Source: Flavobacterium sp. Leaf82 (GTDB lineage: Bacteria; Bacteroidota; Bacteroidia; Flavobacteriales; Flavobacteriaceae). Taken from it: 64,000 bases of DNA. The stretch is taken from the NCBI RefSeq assembly GCF_001422725.1, contig NZ_LMMA01000012.1, positions 304,967-368,966 on the forward strand. Reading direction: 5' to 3'. The notes beneath the pieces were generated by a model. That model saw only the letters and a list, made by a program, of their open reading frames with translations. It did not search any database and was not told where the DNA came from. The position numbers and the translations under genes are program-made. Position 1 is the first letter of the stretch, and every line of letters starts with the position of its first letter. Positions 7,783 to 14,690 of this stretch are shown in pieces.

Positions 7783-7812
7783 TTGTTTAATAAAAATATT
7801 AATCTATATTTG
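7783..7812 (+). promoter_or_regulatory. Promoter of the NAD/ADP-ribose operon
   Basis: TTG at 7783-7785, 19 bases, TATATTTG at 7805-7812. The last four bases of the -7 box (TTTG) are the first four of the downstream operator, so a bound repressor would block it. Confidence 0.65.
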
Positions 7813-7829
7813 CGTATAATTAACGCAAA
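7809..7829. promoter_or_regulatory. NrtR operator (perfect palindrome)
   Basis: TTTGCGT, 7 AT-rich bases, ACGCAAA: a perfect 21-bp dyad ending 10 bases before the start of the Prs-like gene and overlapping the -7 box. Assignment to the adjacent Nudix regulator is by position and symmetry. Confidence 0.7.
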
Positions 7830-7839
7830 CTAAAAAACT

Positions 7840-8673
7840 ATGATACTAAATCTTGACCCAAAATTCATTCCTTTTAATAATCAGGAAGAAATCAAATTTC
7901 AAAGTTTTACATTTTCAGGAGGAGAACCTCATATTAAAATCAATCCTGATTTTGATCATAATGAAAAAGTAACCATCACACACCGCTTAAATTCATTCAA
8001 TGATTTGGGATTATTGTGTATCACAGTAGATGCTTTACGCAGAATGGATGTTAAGGTAATCGATTTGTTTATTCCGTATTTCCCGGCAGCAAGACAAGAT
8101 CGTGTGATGATAAAAGGAGAATGTTTGTCAGTAAAAGTATATGCGGATATTATTAATACGCTTCAGTTAAATAAAGTTTTTGTTTTTGATGCACATTCTG
8201 AAGTTACTCCGGCATTGGTAAACAATTGCGAAGTAATTCCAAATCATACTTTTATTGCAGCAGTTTTAAAAGTAATTGGCGAAAACGTAAAATTAATTTC
8301 TCCAGACGGTGGCGCTTTGAAGAAAATCTACAAAGTTTCTGAATTTTTAGGCGGAATTGATGTTGTAGAATGCAGTAAAAGCCGCGATGTAAAAACCGGA
8401 AAATTATCTGGTTTCAAAGTGTACGAAGACGATCTAAACGGAATCGATTGTTTAATTGTCGATGATATTTGTGACGGCGGCGGAACTTTCGTTGGCTTAG
8501 CCGAAGAATTAAAAAAGAAAAACGCCGGAAAATTATACTTAGCCGTAAGCCACGGAATCTTCAATAAAGGTTTTGAAGTTCTAAACTGCTTCGACAAAAT
8601 ATTTACCACCAATTCAGTAAAAGATTTTGAAGTAGAAAGCGTAGAAGTAATCAAATTAGATCAATTAGTTTAA
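7840..8673 (+). CDS. prs: Short ribose-phosphate pyrophosphokinase homologue (Prs or ADP-ribose pyrophosphokinase)
   Basis: A PRPP-synthetase family protein of 277 residues, about 35-40 shorter than housekeeping Prs. It keeps the ATP-binding stretch PYFPAARQDR (79-88), a catalytic Lys/Arg pair in ECSKSRD (Lys180, Arg182) and the PRPP loop VDDICDGGGT (207-216), where canonical enzymes have DTGGT. The metal/ATP motif reads FDAHS (116-120) where E. coli has DLHA. It is the first gene behind the NrtR-type operator, and the operon ends with a NadV-like gene. Two roles fit: PRPP supply for NMN synthesis, or pyrophosphorylation of ADP-ribose as in phage NARP1 Adps. Sequence alone does not decide. 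Confidence 0.85.
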   Translation: MILNLDPKFIPFNNQEEIKFQSFTFSGGEPHIKINPDFDHNEKVTITHRLNSFNDLGLLCITVDALRRMDVKVIDLFIPYFPAARQDRVMIKGECLSVKVYADIINTLQLNKVFVFDAHSEVTPALVNNCEVIPNHTFIAAVLKVIGENVKLISPDGGALKKIYKVSEFLGGIDVVECSKSRDVKTGKLSGFKVYEDDLNGIDCLIVDDICDGGGTFVGLAEELKKKNAGKLYLAVSHGIFNKGFEVLNCFDKIFTTNSVKDFEVESVEVIKLDQLV

Positions 8674-8820
8674 AGATTCAAGTTTCTGTACAGAACGTGA
8701 AACCTGAAACAAAAAAGAAAAGCTATTAACCATTTCAAGTTTAAAATTCTAAGTTTCCAGTTTATTGAGCAACTTGAAACCTGAAATAAAGAAAACCTGA
8801 AACAAAAACCACAAAAAACA
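8674..8820. repeat. Spacer with repeated GAAACCTGAAA words
   Basis: This 147-base spacer holds GAAACCTGAAA at three places (near 8699, 8776 and 8793) and weak inverted TTCAAGTTT/AACTTGAA words. No gene or promoter is seen, so transcription probably continues from the Prs-like gene. Confidence 0.45.
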
Positions 8821-9156
8821 ATGAGTGATGATTTAAAACCAAGGTTCATTGAGTCTTTAAAAAGAAACAATGATCAGATTAGAGAAGACAGAGCCAAAAC
8901 AATTGGTGAAGATTCTGAGTTAATTTACAGACGCCGAGTTGAAGATATCGAACTGAAAATAAAAAGATTAGAAAGAGAACAAGAAGGACTTATAGATATT
9001 AGTCCGCTGGATAAAAACAGTTTGACTTTTGCTGATTTTCAACCCGAAGCATTTGTGCAAAAAGATATGGAATTGTCACTGACCATTAGAAACTTAAACA
9101 TTCAGTTTGAAGTGACAAAAAAGAGATTCGAATATTTATTTGGTAAAACATTTTAG
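8821..9156 (+). CDS. Small helical protein paired with the VWA protein
   Basis: A 111-residue cytoplasmic protein with no named domain that I recognise. Residues 1-60 are strongly charged and predicted helical with heptad-like spacing (RRRVEDIELKIKRLEREQE), suggesting a short coiled coil; a second helix covers about 80-108. It ends two bases before the start of the VWA gene, so the two are translated together and may form a complex. A role as adaptor or assembly partner is inferred only from this pairing. Confidence 0.75.
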   Translation: MSDDLKPRFIESLKRNNDQIREDRAKTIGEDSELIYRRRVEDIELKIKRLEREQEGLIDISPLDKNSLTFADFQPEAFVQKDMELSLTIRNLNIQFEVTKKRFEYLFGKTF

Positions 9157-9158
9157 TT

Positions 9159-10019
9159 ATGGGAGGTACAAGATATGACTTAGGCGCTCGCGATAGCAGA
9201 GCAAAAAAAGCAGGATACGGAGTTAAATCTGCTAGTGAGATATTTACGCAAAATTCTTTACGAATGGCGCATGAATCTATGAATCCTAATGGTGTAACAT
9301 TTAGAGAAGCCAGAGATTCTGCAGTTCATCCTAATACAGTTCCAATTATTTTAGGACTGGATGTTACAGGAAGTATGGGACACATTCCGCATGAATTAAT
9401 AAAAGATGGACTTCCTAAATTAATGGGAGGAATTATTCAGGGCGGAGTTCCGGATCCGGCACTTTTATTTTTAGGAATCGGAGATCACGAATGCGACAGA
9501 TATCCGCTTCAGGTTGGTCAATTTGAATCTGGAGATCAGGAACTGGATATGTGGTTAACGAGAACTTATATAGAAGGCGGAGGAGGAGGAAACGCAGGAG
9601 AAAGTTATTTATTAGCCTGGTATTTTGCCGCTTTTCATACGAAAACAGATGCATTTGAAAAAAGAAACCAAAAAGGATTGTTGTTTACCGTGGGTGACGA
9701 GCCTAATTTGGATACACTTCCGGCATCTGCCATTAAAGAAATTATGGGTTCAGGACAGCAAACATATACACATCTTGAATTACTAAAAGAAGCGCAAAAA
9801 CGTTACGAAGTATATCACATTAGTGTATTGCATTCTGATCAGGCAGTGAGAGCAAATGTAGCATGGAAAGAATTACTGGGACAAAATTGTTTGTCTATCG
9901 AAGATCACAAAGAAATCCCGAACGTAATCAAGAAAATCATTTGTGACAAACATAAAAGTTCAGGATCAGGTTTAGGAACGGTTCCGCTTGACGGATTAGA
10001 TAATATGGAAATGCTTTAA
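9159..10019 (+). CDS. VWA-like metal-binding domain protein
   Basis: A 286-residue cytoplasmic protein with a von Willebrand A-type core at about residues 60-255. The MIDAS start is LDVTGSMG with Asp68, Thr70 and Ser72, a DxTxS variant of DxSxS. A glycine-rich segment (EGGGGGNAGES, near 142-152) and FTVGDEPNLD follow where the later metal residues should be. The N-terminal 55 residues resemble a flexible interaction segment. VWA proteins usually act as scaffolds or recruit AAA ATPases, but no ATPase is nearby. It sits in the middle of the ADP-ribose operon; its partner is probably the gene just upstream. Its substrate is unknown. Confidence 0.75.
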   Translation: MGGTRYDLGARDSRAKKAGYGVKSASEIFTQNSLRMAHESMNPNGVTFREARDSAVHPNTVPIILGLDVTGSMGHIPHELIKDGLPKLMGGIIQGGVPDPALLFLGIGDHECDRYPLQVGQFESGDQELDMWLTRTYIEGGGGGNAGESYLLAWYFAAFHTKTDAFEKRNQKGLLFTVGDEPNLDTLPASAIKEIMGSGQQTYTHLELLKEAQKRYEVYHISVLHSDQAVRANVAWKELLGQNCLSIEDHKEIPNVIKKIICDKHKSSGSGLGTVPLDGLDNMEML

Positions 10020-10025
10020 ATGTTT

Positions 10026-10101
10026 AACACATAGAAACTATGATTGTTTTGATTAGTGAAGCGCCTTTTTAAAGCTTCTAAAATCTATGAATCTATGTGT
10101 T
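10026..10101. repeat. Spacer-closing inverted repeat before the PurA-like gene
   Basis: Arms 10026-10035 (AACACATAGA) and 10092-10101 pair perfectly over 10 bases, with further partial pairing inward on ACTATG/TCTATG words. The arms start 7 bases after the VWA stop and end 19 bases before the next ATG. Confidence 0.65.
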
Positions 10102-10120
10102 TAAATTAATATTTTATAAA

Positions 10121-11203
10121 ATGAAAACAGCTCAAATAGTTATAGGTTTAGGATTTGGAGATGAAGGAAAAGGAATTACAACAGATTTTCTGGCGAAACA
10201 AAATCCTGAATCTATAGTTATTCGGTTTTCAGGAGGACAACAAGCGGCGCATACCGTAATGATTGGCGATAAAAAGCACGTTCATTCCAGTTTTGCCAGC
10301 GGCGCACTTCGCGGTTTGCCTTCTTATTATAGTGAACATTGCACAATTCATCCGGTTTTTTTATACAATGAAAAAAAAGAACTTGAAGAGCAAGGAGGAA
10401 ATACGGAACTTCATATTCATCCTCTAGCAAAAATTACAACACCATTTGATGTTTGGCAAAACCGAAATAATGTAAGGAATCTGGATCACGGAACTTGTGG
10501 CAAAGGAGTTGGAGCCACAATGAAACGTAATGAAGGGCAGTACAAATTATTCGCCATAGATTTGATTGCACCTCGCCAAATGCTTTTAGAAAAACTGGAA
10601 AAGATTGCCTATTACTATGGTTTTCTTAATGAAAGTGAAATCAACGAAGAAGTAAATCATTTCCTTGAAGTGGTTGACGAAATAAAGTGGAATATCAGTG
10701 ATTACAGCTTTTTAGAAAAGTATTCGAATTTTATTTTCGAAGGAAGCCAGGGAATTTTACTCGACATGGATCATGGTGTTTTTCCGAATGTAACATATGC
10801 CAATACAACTTCAAAAAATGCATATGAAATTTGCCAGAAATTACAAATCGAAGATATCGAAATGTATTATGTAACGAGAAGTTATTCTACCCGACACGGA
10901 AGTGGCTGGATGAGTAACGAAAGAGAATTAAAATTAAAAAATAACGAAGAAGAAACCTGTGTTTACAACGACTTTCAGAAAGAATTGCGAACAGGCGATT
11001 TAGATTATGATCTTTTAAATTATAGTTTAAAGTTAGATGCAGCTTATAGTTTAAACGAAAAAAGAAATCTTGTTGTAACCTGTATGGATCAGATTGAAGT
11101 GGATTATGAATTTGAAAAACTAACAACGGAGTTTACCAATATCTACGGATCATTTTCACCCGATTCTAAAGATTTTAAACCGTTAACTTCTTTGTTTCAA
11201 TAA
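10121..11203 (+). CDS. Short adenylosuccinate-synthetase-like protein
   Basis: A 360-residue member of the PurA family, which joins aspartate to a purine nucleotide with GTP. The ATG at 10121 is preferred over an upstream GTG because it gives the standard start MKTAQIVIGLGFGDEGKG. Catalytic equivalents are present: Asp14 (GFGDEGKG) and His44 (GGQQAAHT). FEGSQGILLDMDHGVFPNVT matches the PurA core, and TRSYSTRHGSG corresponds to the loop region TRVGAG. The protein stops soon after the strand equivalent to LTKLDVLDG, lacking about 70 C-terminal residues. The size resembles phage PurZ, but PurZ is reported to change the catalytic Asp, kept here. Placement among NAD genes suggests a non-housekeeping substrate. 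Confidence 0.8.
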   Translation: MKTAQIVIGLGFGDEGKGITTDFLAKQNPESIVIRFSGGQQAAHTVMIGDKKHVHSSFASGALRGLPSYYSEHCTIHPVFLYNEKKELEEQGGNTELHIHPLAKITTPFDVWQNRNNVRNLDHGTCGKGVGATMKRNEGQYKLFAIDLIAPRQMLLEKLEKIAYYYGFLNESEINEEVNHFLEVVDEIKWNISDYSFLEKYSNFIFEGSQGILLDMDHGVFPNVTYANTTSKNAYEICQKLQIEDIEMYYVTRSYSTRHGSGWMSNERELKLKNNEEETCVYNDFQKELRTGDLDYDLLNYSLKLDAAYSLNEKRNLVVTCMDQIEVDYEFEKLTTEFTNIYGSFSPDSKDFKPLTSLFQ

Positions 11204-11211
11204 GAGAAAAA

Positions 11212-11739
11212 ATGAAATACAATATACAAAATATAGCTCCGGAAAGTAAGTTTTTATTTTTCTGGGGACATCAGCCCAATAAAGACGGAAGCATTTCTAA
11301 AACCTGTTTTAGTCAATGGTGGCTGAGTTCTTTTGAGGTTGATAACGTAACTTATCAAACTGCAGAACACTGGATGATGGCTAAAAAAGCCGAGTTGTTT
11401 AAAGATGATAAAGTTCTGGAGAAAATTCTTAATGCTAAATCTCCTGCTGAAGCTAAAAAGTATGGAAGAGAAGTAAAGAATTATAATGAAACTCTCTGGT
11501 TAGCTGCCAGATTTGAAATTGTGAAAGAAGGGAATTATCATAAATTCAGTCAGAACCCTGAGTTAAAAACCTTTTTACTAAACACAAAAGACAGAGTAAT
11601 CGTAGAAGCAAGTCCGGTTGATGCTATTTGGGGAATAGGAATGGCTGGTGATCACAAAGATGTTTTGAATCCAGCCAAATGGAAAGGCTTGAATTTGTTA
11701 GGTTTTGCTTTGATGGAAGTTAGGGATGAATTAGAATAA
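11212..11739 (+). CDS. NADAR/YbiA-family N-glycosidase
   Basis: A 175-residue protein of the NADAR (DUF1768, YbiA-like) fold. Characteristic pieces are FLFFWGH, FSQWWLSSFEVDNV, the active-site region TAEHWMMAKKA with its conserved Glu, and the C-terminal WGIGMAG...LLGFALMEVRDEL. Members cleave N-glycosidic bonds: YbiA acts on riboflavin intermediates, and some NADAR proteins remove ADP-ribose from guanine in nucleic acid. The family takes its name from recurring NAD and ADP-ribose gene neighbourhoods, which this operon matches. It starts 8 bases after the PurA-like gene. Reversal of nucleic-acid ADP-ribosylation is the more likely role here, by inference. Confidence 0.88.
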   Translation: MKYNIQNIAPESKFLFFWGHQPNKDGSISKTCFSQWWLSSFEVDNVTYQTAEHWMMAKKAELFKDDKVLEKILNAKSPAEAKKYGREVKNYNETLWLAARFEIVKEGNYHKFSQNPELKTFLLNTKDRVIVEASPVDAIWGIGMAGDHKDVLNPAKWKGLNLLGFALMEVRDELE

Positions 11740-12038
11740 CTTTTAATTATGGAAACAACAAGACTTTTAATGTTGCAATGATAGAATTCAGAAAATGATT
11801 TTAGAATAAGCTCCATAGGAGTGTAATATTTATAGCTAAATGTATATGGTTTAGGAAAAAGCTCCAGCGGAGCGATATATCACCTTATATTTTGATTTAA
11901 AAAATGTCACCCCGCTGGGGCTCGTTTGGGATAAATTAAATTTTCTATAAATATGTCATCCCTCTGGGATTTTCAACATAAATATAACTCAGATTAAAAT
12001 AATAAATAACACAATGAAGATATTGTGTACAAAATAAA
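11740..12038. repeat. Spacer with four GC-rich mini-hairpins
   Basis: This 299-base gap interrupts the NAD operon. It holds four short palindromic units: GCTCCATAGGAG (11810), GCTCCAGCGGAGC (11861), CACCCCGCTGGGG (11909) and CATCCCTCTGGGAT (11958). The same type recurs at 17865-17910. ACACAAT/ATTGTGT also pair just before the DUF4291 start. At 11749-11781 a stub reading METTRLLMLQ then stop resembles the start of GNAT acetyltransferases and may be a gene remnant. No clear promoter is seen. Confidence 0.6.
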
Positions 12039-12683
12039 ATGAAAATAGAATTAAAAAAATACGATGAGCAAATAACAGCATGGCCAAAATCAGGTTATCA
12101 TATTATGGCTCAATATGACGATGAAGAAATAATAGTATATCAATCATATAGAAAAGAAATAGGCGAATTTGCTGTAAAAAACCAGTTTTTTGGAGGAGAA
12201 TTTAGTCTTACGAGAATGACGTGGATCAAACCAAATTTTCTTTGGATGATGTACAGAAACGGCTGGGGCACAAAAGACGGACAAGAAGTAGTGTTGGCAA
12301 TTCATCTTAAAATTTCAGCATTCAACAAATATTTGCAAAATGCAGTTTATTCGTCTTATGATACGTCATTGGAGATTAGCCACGAAGAATGGCAGGAACA
12401 AGTGAAAACATCATCTGTAAGATTGCAATGGGATCCCGATCATGATCCTTACGGAAATAAATTAGAGAGAAGAGCCATTCAGATTGGTTTAAGAGATGAC
12501 TTTATAAAATCTTTTGCCAAAGATGATATTGTATTAATCGAAGATATTTCGGAGTTTGTAAAAGAACAATATTTATTTGTTCAGAATCAGCAATTAGAAA
12601 AATTAGTAGTTCCTGCTGAAAAGCCATTCGTTTTTAAGGATGAAGAACTGAATAAAAAATTAAAAATTTCAGAGAAATCATGA
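12039..12683 (+). CDS. DUF4291-family protein
   Basis: A 214-residue cytoplasmic protein with the DUF4291 signature: RMTWIKPNFLWMMYRNGWGT (residues 59-78), the VVLAIHLKI strand, SSVRLQWDPDHDPYGNKL and RRAIQIGL. These Trp-, Arg- and Asp-rich blocks are very conserved in the family, which points to an enzyme active site or a nucleotide-binding site, but I know of no established function. It overlaps kptA by four bases (ATGA), so the two products are made in a coupled way, implying a linked role in RNA repair or NAD use. It could be an ADP-ribosyl-transfer or -binding enzyme; this is inference from context only. Confidence 0.82.
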   Translation: MKIELKKYDEQITAWPKSGYHIMAQYDDEEIIVYQSYRKEIGEFAVKNQFFGGEFSLTRMTWIKPNFLWMMYRNGWGTKDGQEVVLAIHLKISAFNKYLQNAVYSSYDTSLEISHEEWQEQVKTSSVRLQWDPDHDPYGNKLERRAIQIGLRDDFIKSFAKDDIVLIEDISEFVKEQYLFVQNQQLEKLVVPAEKPFVFKDEELNKKLKISEKS

Positions 12684-13225
12684 ATGAAAAAACAGCAAAA
12701 ACAGTGAGTAAATTTCTAAGCTTAGTACTTAGACATTCTCCAGAAAAAATAGGATTAAAACTAGACGAAAACGGCTGGGCAGATGTAGAAGAACTAATTT
12801 TGAAATGCACTAAAAAGGGAAATCCGTTAAATGCAGAACTTCTGGATTATGTAGTAGAAAACAATGATAAAAAACGCTTCGCTTTTAACGATGATAAAAC
12901 GAAAATCAGAGCAAGTCAGGGACATTCTATTTCGGTAGAATTGAATCTTAATGAGACAGAACCTTCGGAGTTTTTGTTTCACGGAACCGTTGCAAAGTTT
13001 TTGGATAACATTAAAAAAGAAGGTTTGCAAAAAATGAGCCGTCAGCATGTACATCTTTCGACAGATCGTGAAACTGCGATTAAAGTAGGAGGAAGAAGAG
13101 GAGTTCCTCAAATTCTAACCGTAAGAAGCGGCGAAATGCACAGAGACGGATTTAAGTTTTATTTGTCTGAAAACAATGTTTGGCTTACAGATGAGGTTCC
13201 GGCGAAGTATATCGAGTTTAAATAA
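12680..13225 (+). CDS. kptA: RNA 2'-phosphotransferase (Tpt1/KptA)
   Basis: Transfers an internal RNA 2'-phosphate to NAD+, giving repaired RNA, nicotinamide and ADP-ribose 1'',2''-cyclic phosphate. The 181 residues carry the N-terminal lobe SKFLSLVLRHSPEKIGL with the conserved Arg18-His19, the NAD-site motifs RASQGHS and FLFHGT, and VHLSTDRETAIKVGGRRG. In bacteria without tRNA splicing its role is repair or removal of ADP-ribosylated or phosphorylated RNA ends, still poorly known. It overlaps the DUF4291 gene and is followed by genes able to process ADP-ribose products, so its by-product is probably recycled within this operon. Confidence 0.94.
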   Translation: MNEKTAKTVSKFLSLVLRHSPEKIGLKLDENGWADVEELILKCTKKGNPLNAELLDYVVENNDKKRFAFNDDKTKIRASQGHSISVELNLNETEPSEFLFHGTVAKFLDNIKKEGLQKMSRQHVHLSTDRETAIKVGGRRGVPQILTVRSGEMHRDGFKFYLSENNVWLTDEVPAKYIEFK

Positions 13226-13268
13226 GTAATAATATAAGCCATTTAAAATTAATTAAAAATAAGTAATT

Positions 13269-14108
13269 ATGATACTAGAAGCAGCAATAGGCGATGCATA
13301 TGGTGCAGGTTTTGAATTTCGTGATTTAGATTTTATTACTCAAAACAATAATTTAACGGAGTATCATAAACACGGACTTTATACTGAAATTTATAAAAGA
13401 TATACAGATGATACTCAAATGGCAATTGCAATTTCAGAATTGTTATTACAAGATGAGAATTGGAACGAGATTAAAGTTGCTGATAAATTTGTCGAAGTAT
13501 TTCACAGAGATAAAAGACGTGGATATTCAGATAGGGTTTATAATGCTTTAGATGCCAGTAAAAACGGATCTGATTTTATTAAAATAATCGATAATGGAAG
13601 TAACGGAAACGGTTCTGCAATGCGAGCGTATGCTATTGGTTATCTAAAAAACATAGATCAATTAATGGAGTTTTGCGAAATTCAGGCAAAGACTTCTCAT
13701 CATACAATCGAAGGAATTAGTTGTGCGAAACGTATCGCTTTGGCAGTTCATTATTTTAAATACAATTTAGGAAATGGATCGACTTTGATCTCGTTTTTAA
13801 ATGAAACGCTAAAGGAAAATGAAACCTACAAAATCACTTCTCCAATTGATATGCACGGATATCCAACTACACAATCTGTGATTAAAATTGTTTCTGAAGC
13901 CACTTCTATGAATGATTGCCTGAAAACAAGCATAGGTTATGGCGGAGATACGGATACCGTTGCTGCTTTATGTATGGCAATTTTAAGTCACAAGCAAAAC
14001 TGTGATAAAGTATTACCGGCGTTTTTGTATGAAGGTTTAGAGAATGATAAATTCGGGAAAGATTTTCTGATAAAATTAGATACGGCTCTGGATAATAAGT
14101 TTAATTAA
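13269..14108 (+). CDS. ADP-ribosylglycohydrolase 1
   Basis: A 279-residue, all-helical ADP-ribosylglycohydrolase of the DraG/ARH family, which frees ADP-ribose from modified proteins or other acceptors using two Mg2+ ions. Metal and substrate motifs are complete: GDAYGAGFEF (8-17), YTDDTQM, NGNGSAMRA and GYGGDTDTVAAL. The protein begins directly at the first catalytic motif, with no extra domain. Together with the second homologue at 15421 it could act on different acceptors. It is 43 bases downstream of kptA and 15 bases upstream of the oxygenase gene, within one operon. Confidence 0.93.
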   Translation: MILEAAIGDAYGAGFEFRDLDFITQNNNLTEYHKHGLYTEIYKRYTDDTQMAIAISELLLQDENWNEIKVADKFVEVFHRDKRRGYSDRVYNALDASKNGSDFIKIIDNGSNGNGSAMRAYAIGYLKNIDQLMEFCEIQAKTSHHTIEGISCAKRIALAVHYFKYNLGNGSTLISFLNETLKENETYKITSPIDMHGYPTTQSVIKIVSEATSMNDCLKTSIGYGGDTDTVAALCMAILSHKQNCDKVLPAFLYEGLENDKFGKDFLIKLDTALDNKFN

Positions 14109-14123
14109 TTCAAATGTATAATT

Positions 14124-14690
14124 ATGCTAAACATTATTAATGATACACTAGAAATTTATACAATCAATAATTTTCTTACGATTGATGAGTGTAATAAATT
14201 GATAGAAAAAAGCGAACAAGTTGGTTTTGAGGAAGCAGAAATAAATATTGATGGAGCCCAAAAAATGATGAAAATGGTACGCAATAACGAACGTATCATG
14301 TATCAGGATGATGACTATGCATCTTTCTTATGGCAAAAATTGCAACCTCATGTTAAGTCTGAAGTAGGAAACAGTGTAGCTATAGGATTAAATGAAATGT
14401 TCAGGTTTTACAAGTATAACCCAGGTCAACGTTTTAAAATGCACCGTGACGGAAGTTATAAACGCAGTGAATCTGAATATAGTTATTATACATTTCTTAT
14501 TTATTTGAATGATAAATATGAAGGTGGAGAAACAAAATTTGCTTCGGGTGAAATTATTATGCCTAAAACCGGAACAGCGCTTATTTTTGAACATAGCCAA
14601 CGTCATGAAGGAGCAGCTTTGATTTCAGGAATAAAATATGTTTTAAGAAGTGATATTATGTATAAACTTAAAGACGACATAAATTCATGA
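14124..14690 (+). CDS. 2-oxoglutarate/Fe(II)-dependent oxygenase, prolyl-4-hydroxylase type
   Basis: A 188-residue double-stranded beta-helix oxygenase. The iron ligands are His107 and Asp109 (MHRDG) and His161 (QRHEG); the 2-oxoglutarate site is in IKYVLRSDIMY (Lys171/Arg175). YYTFLIYLND and GGETKFASGEIIMPKTG are typical of P4Hc domains. Substrates in this family are amino-acid side chains or nucleic acids. It is the only clearly oxidative enzyme of the locus and overlaps the phosphoesterase gene by four bases (ATGA), so coupled production is expected. An inferred role is removal or alteration of a nucleic-acid or protein modification linked to ADP-ribose. Confidence 0.87.
   Translation: MLNIINDTLEIYTINNFLTIDECNKLIEKSEQVGFEEAEINIDGAQKMMKMVRNNERIMYQDDDYASFLWQKLQPHVKSEVGNSVAIGLNEMFRFYKYNPGQRFKMHRDGSYKRSESEYSYYTFLIYLNDKYEGGETKFASGEIIMPKTGTALIFEHSQRHEGAALISGIKYVLRSDIMYKLKDDINS

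Noticed and set aside
10121..11203. Phage-type PurZ
   Set aside because: Length fits, but the catalytic Asp equivalent is kept and no Z-genome genes or other phage genes are nearby.
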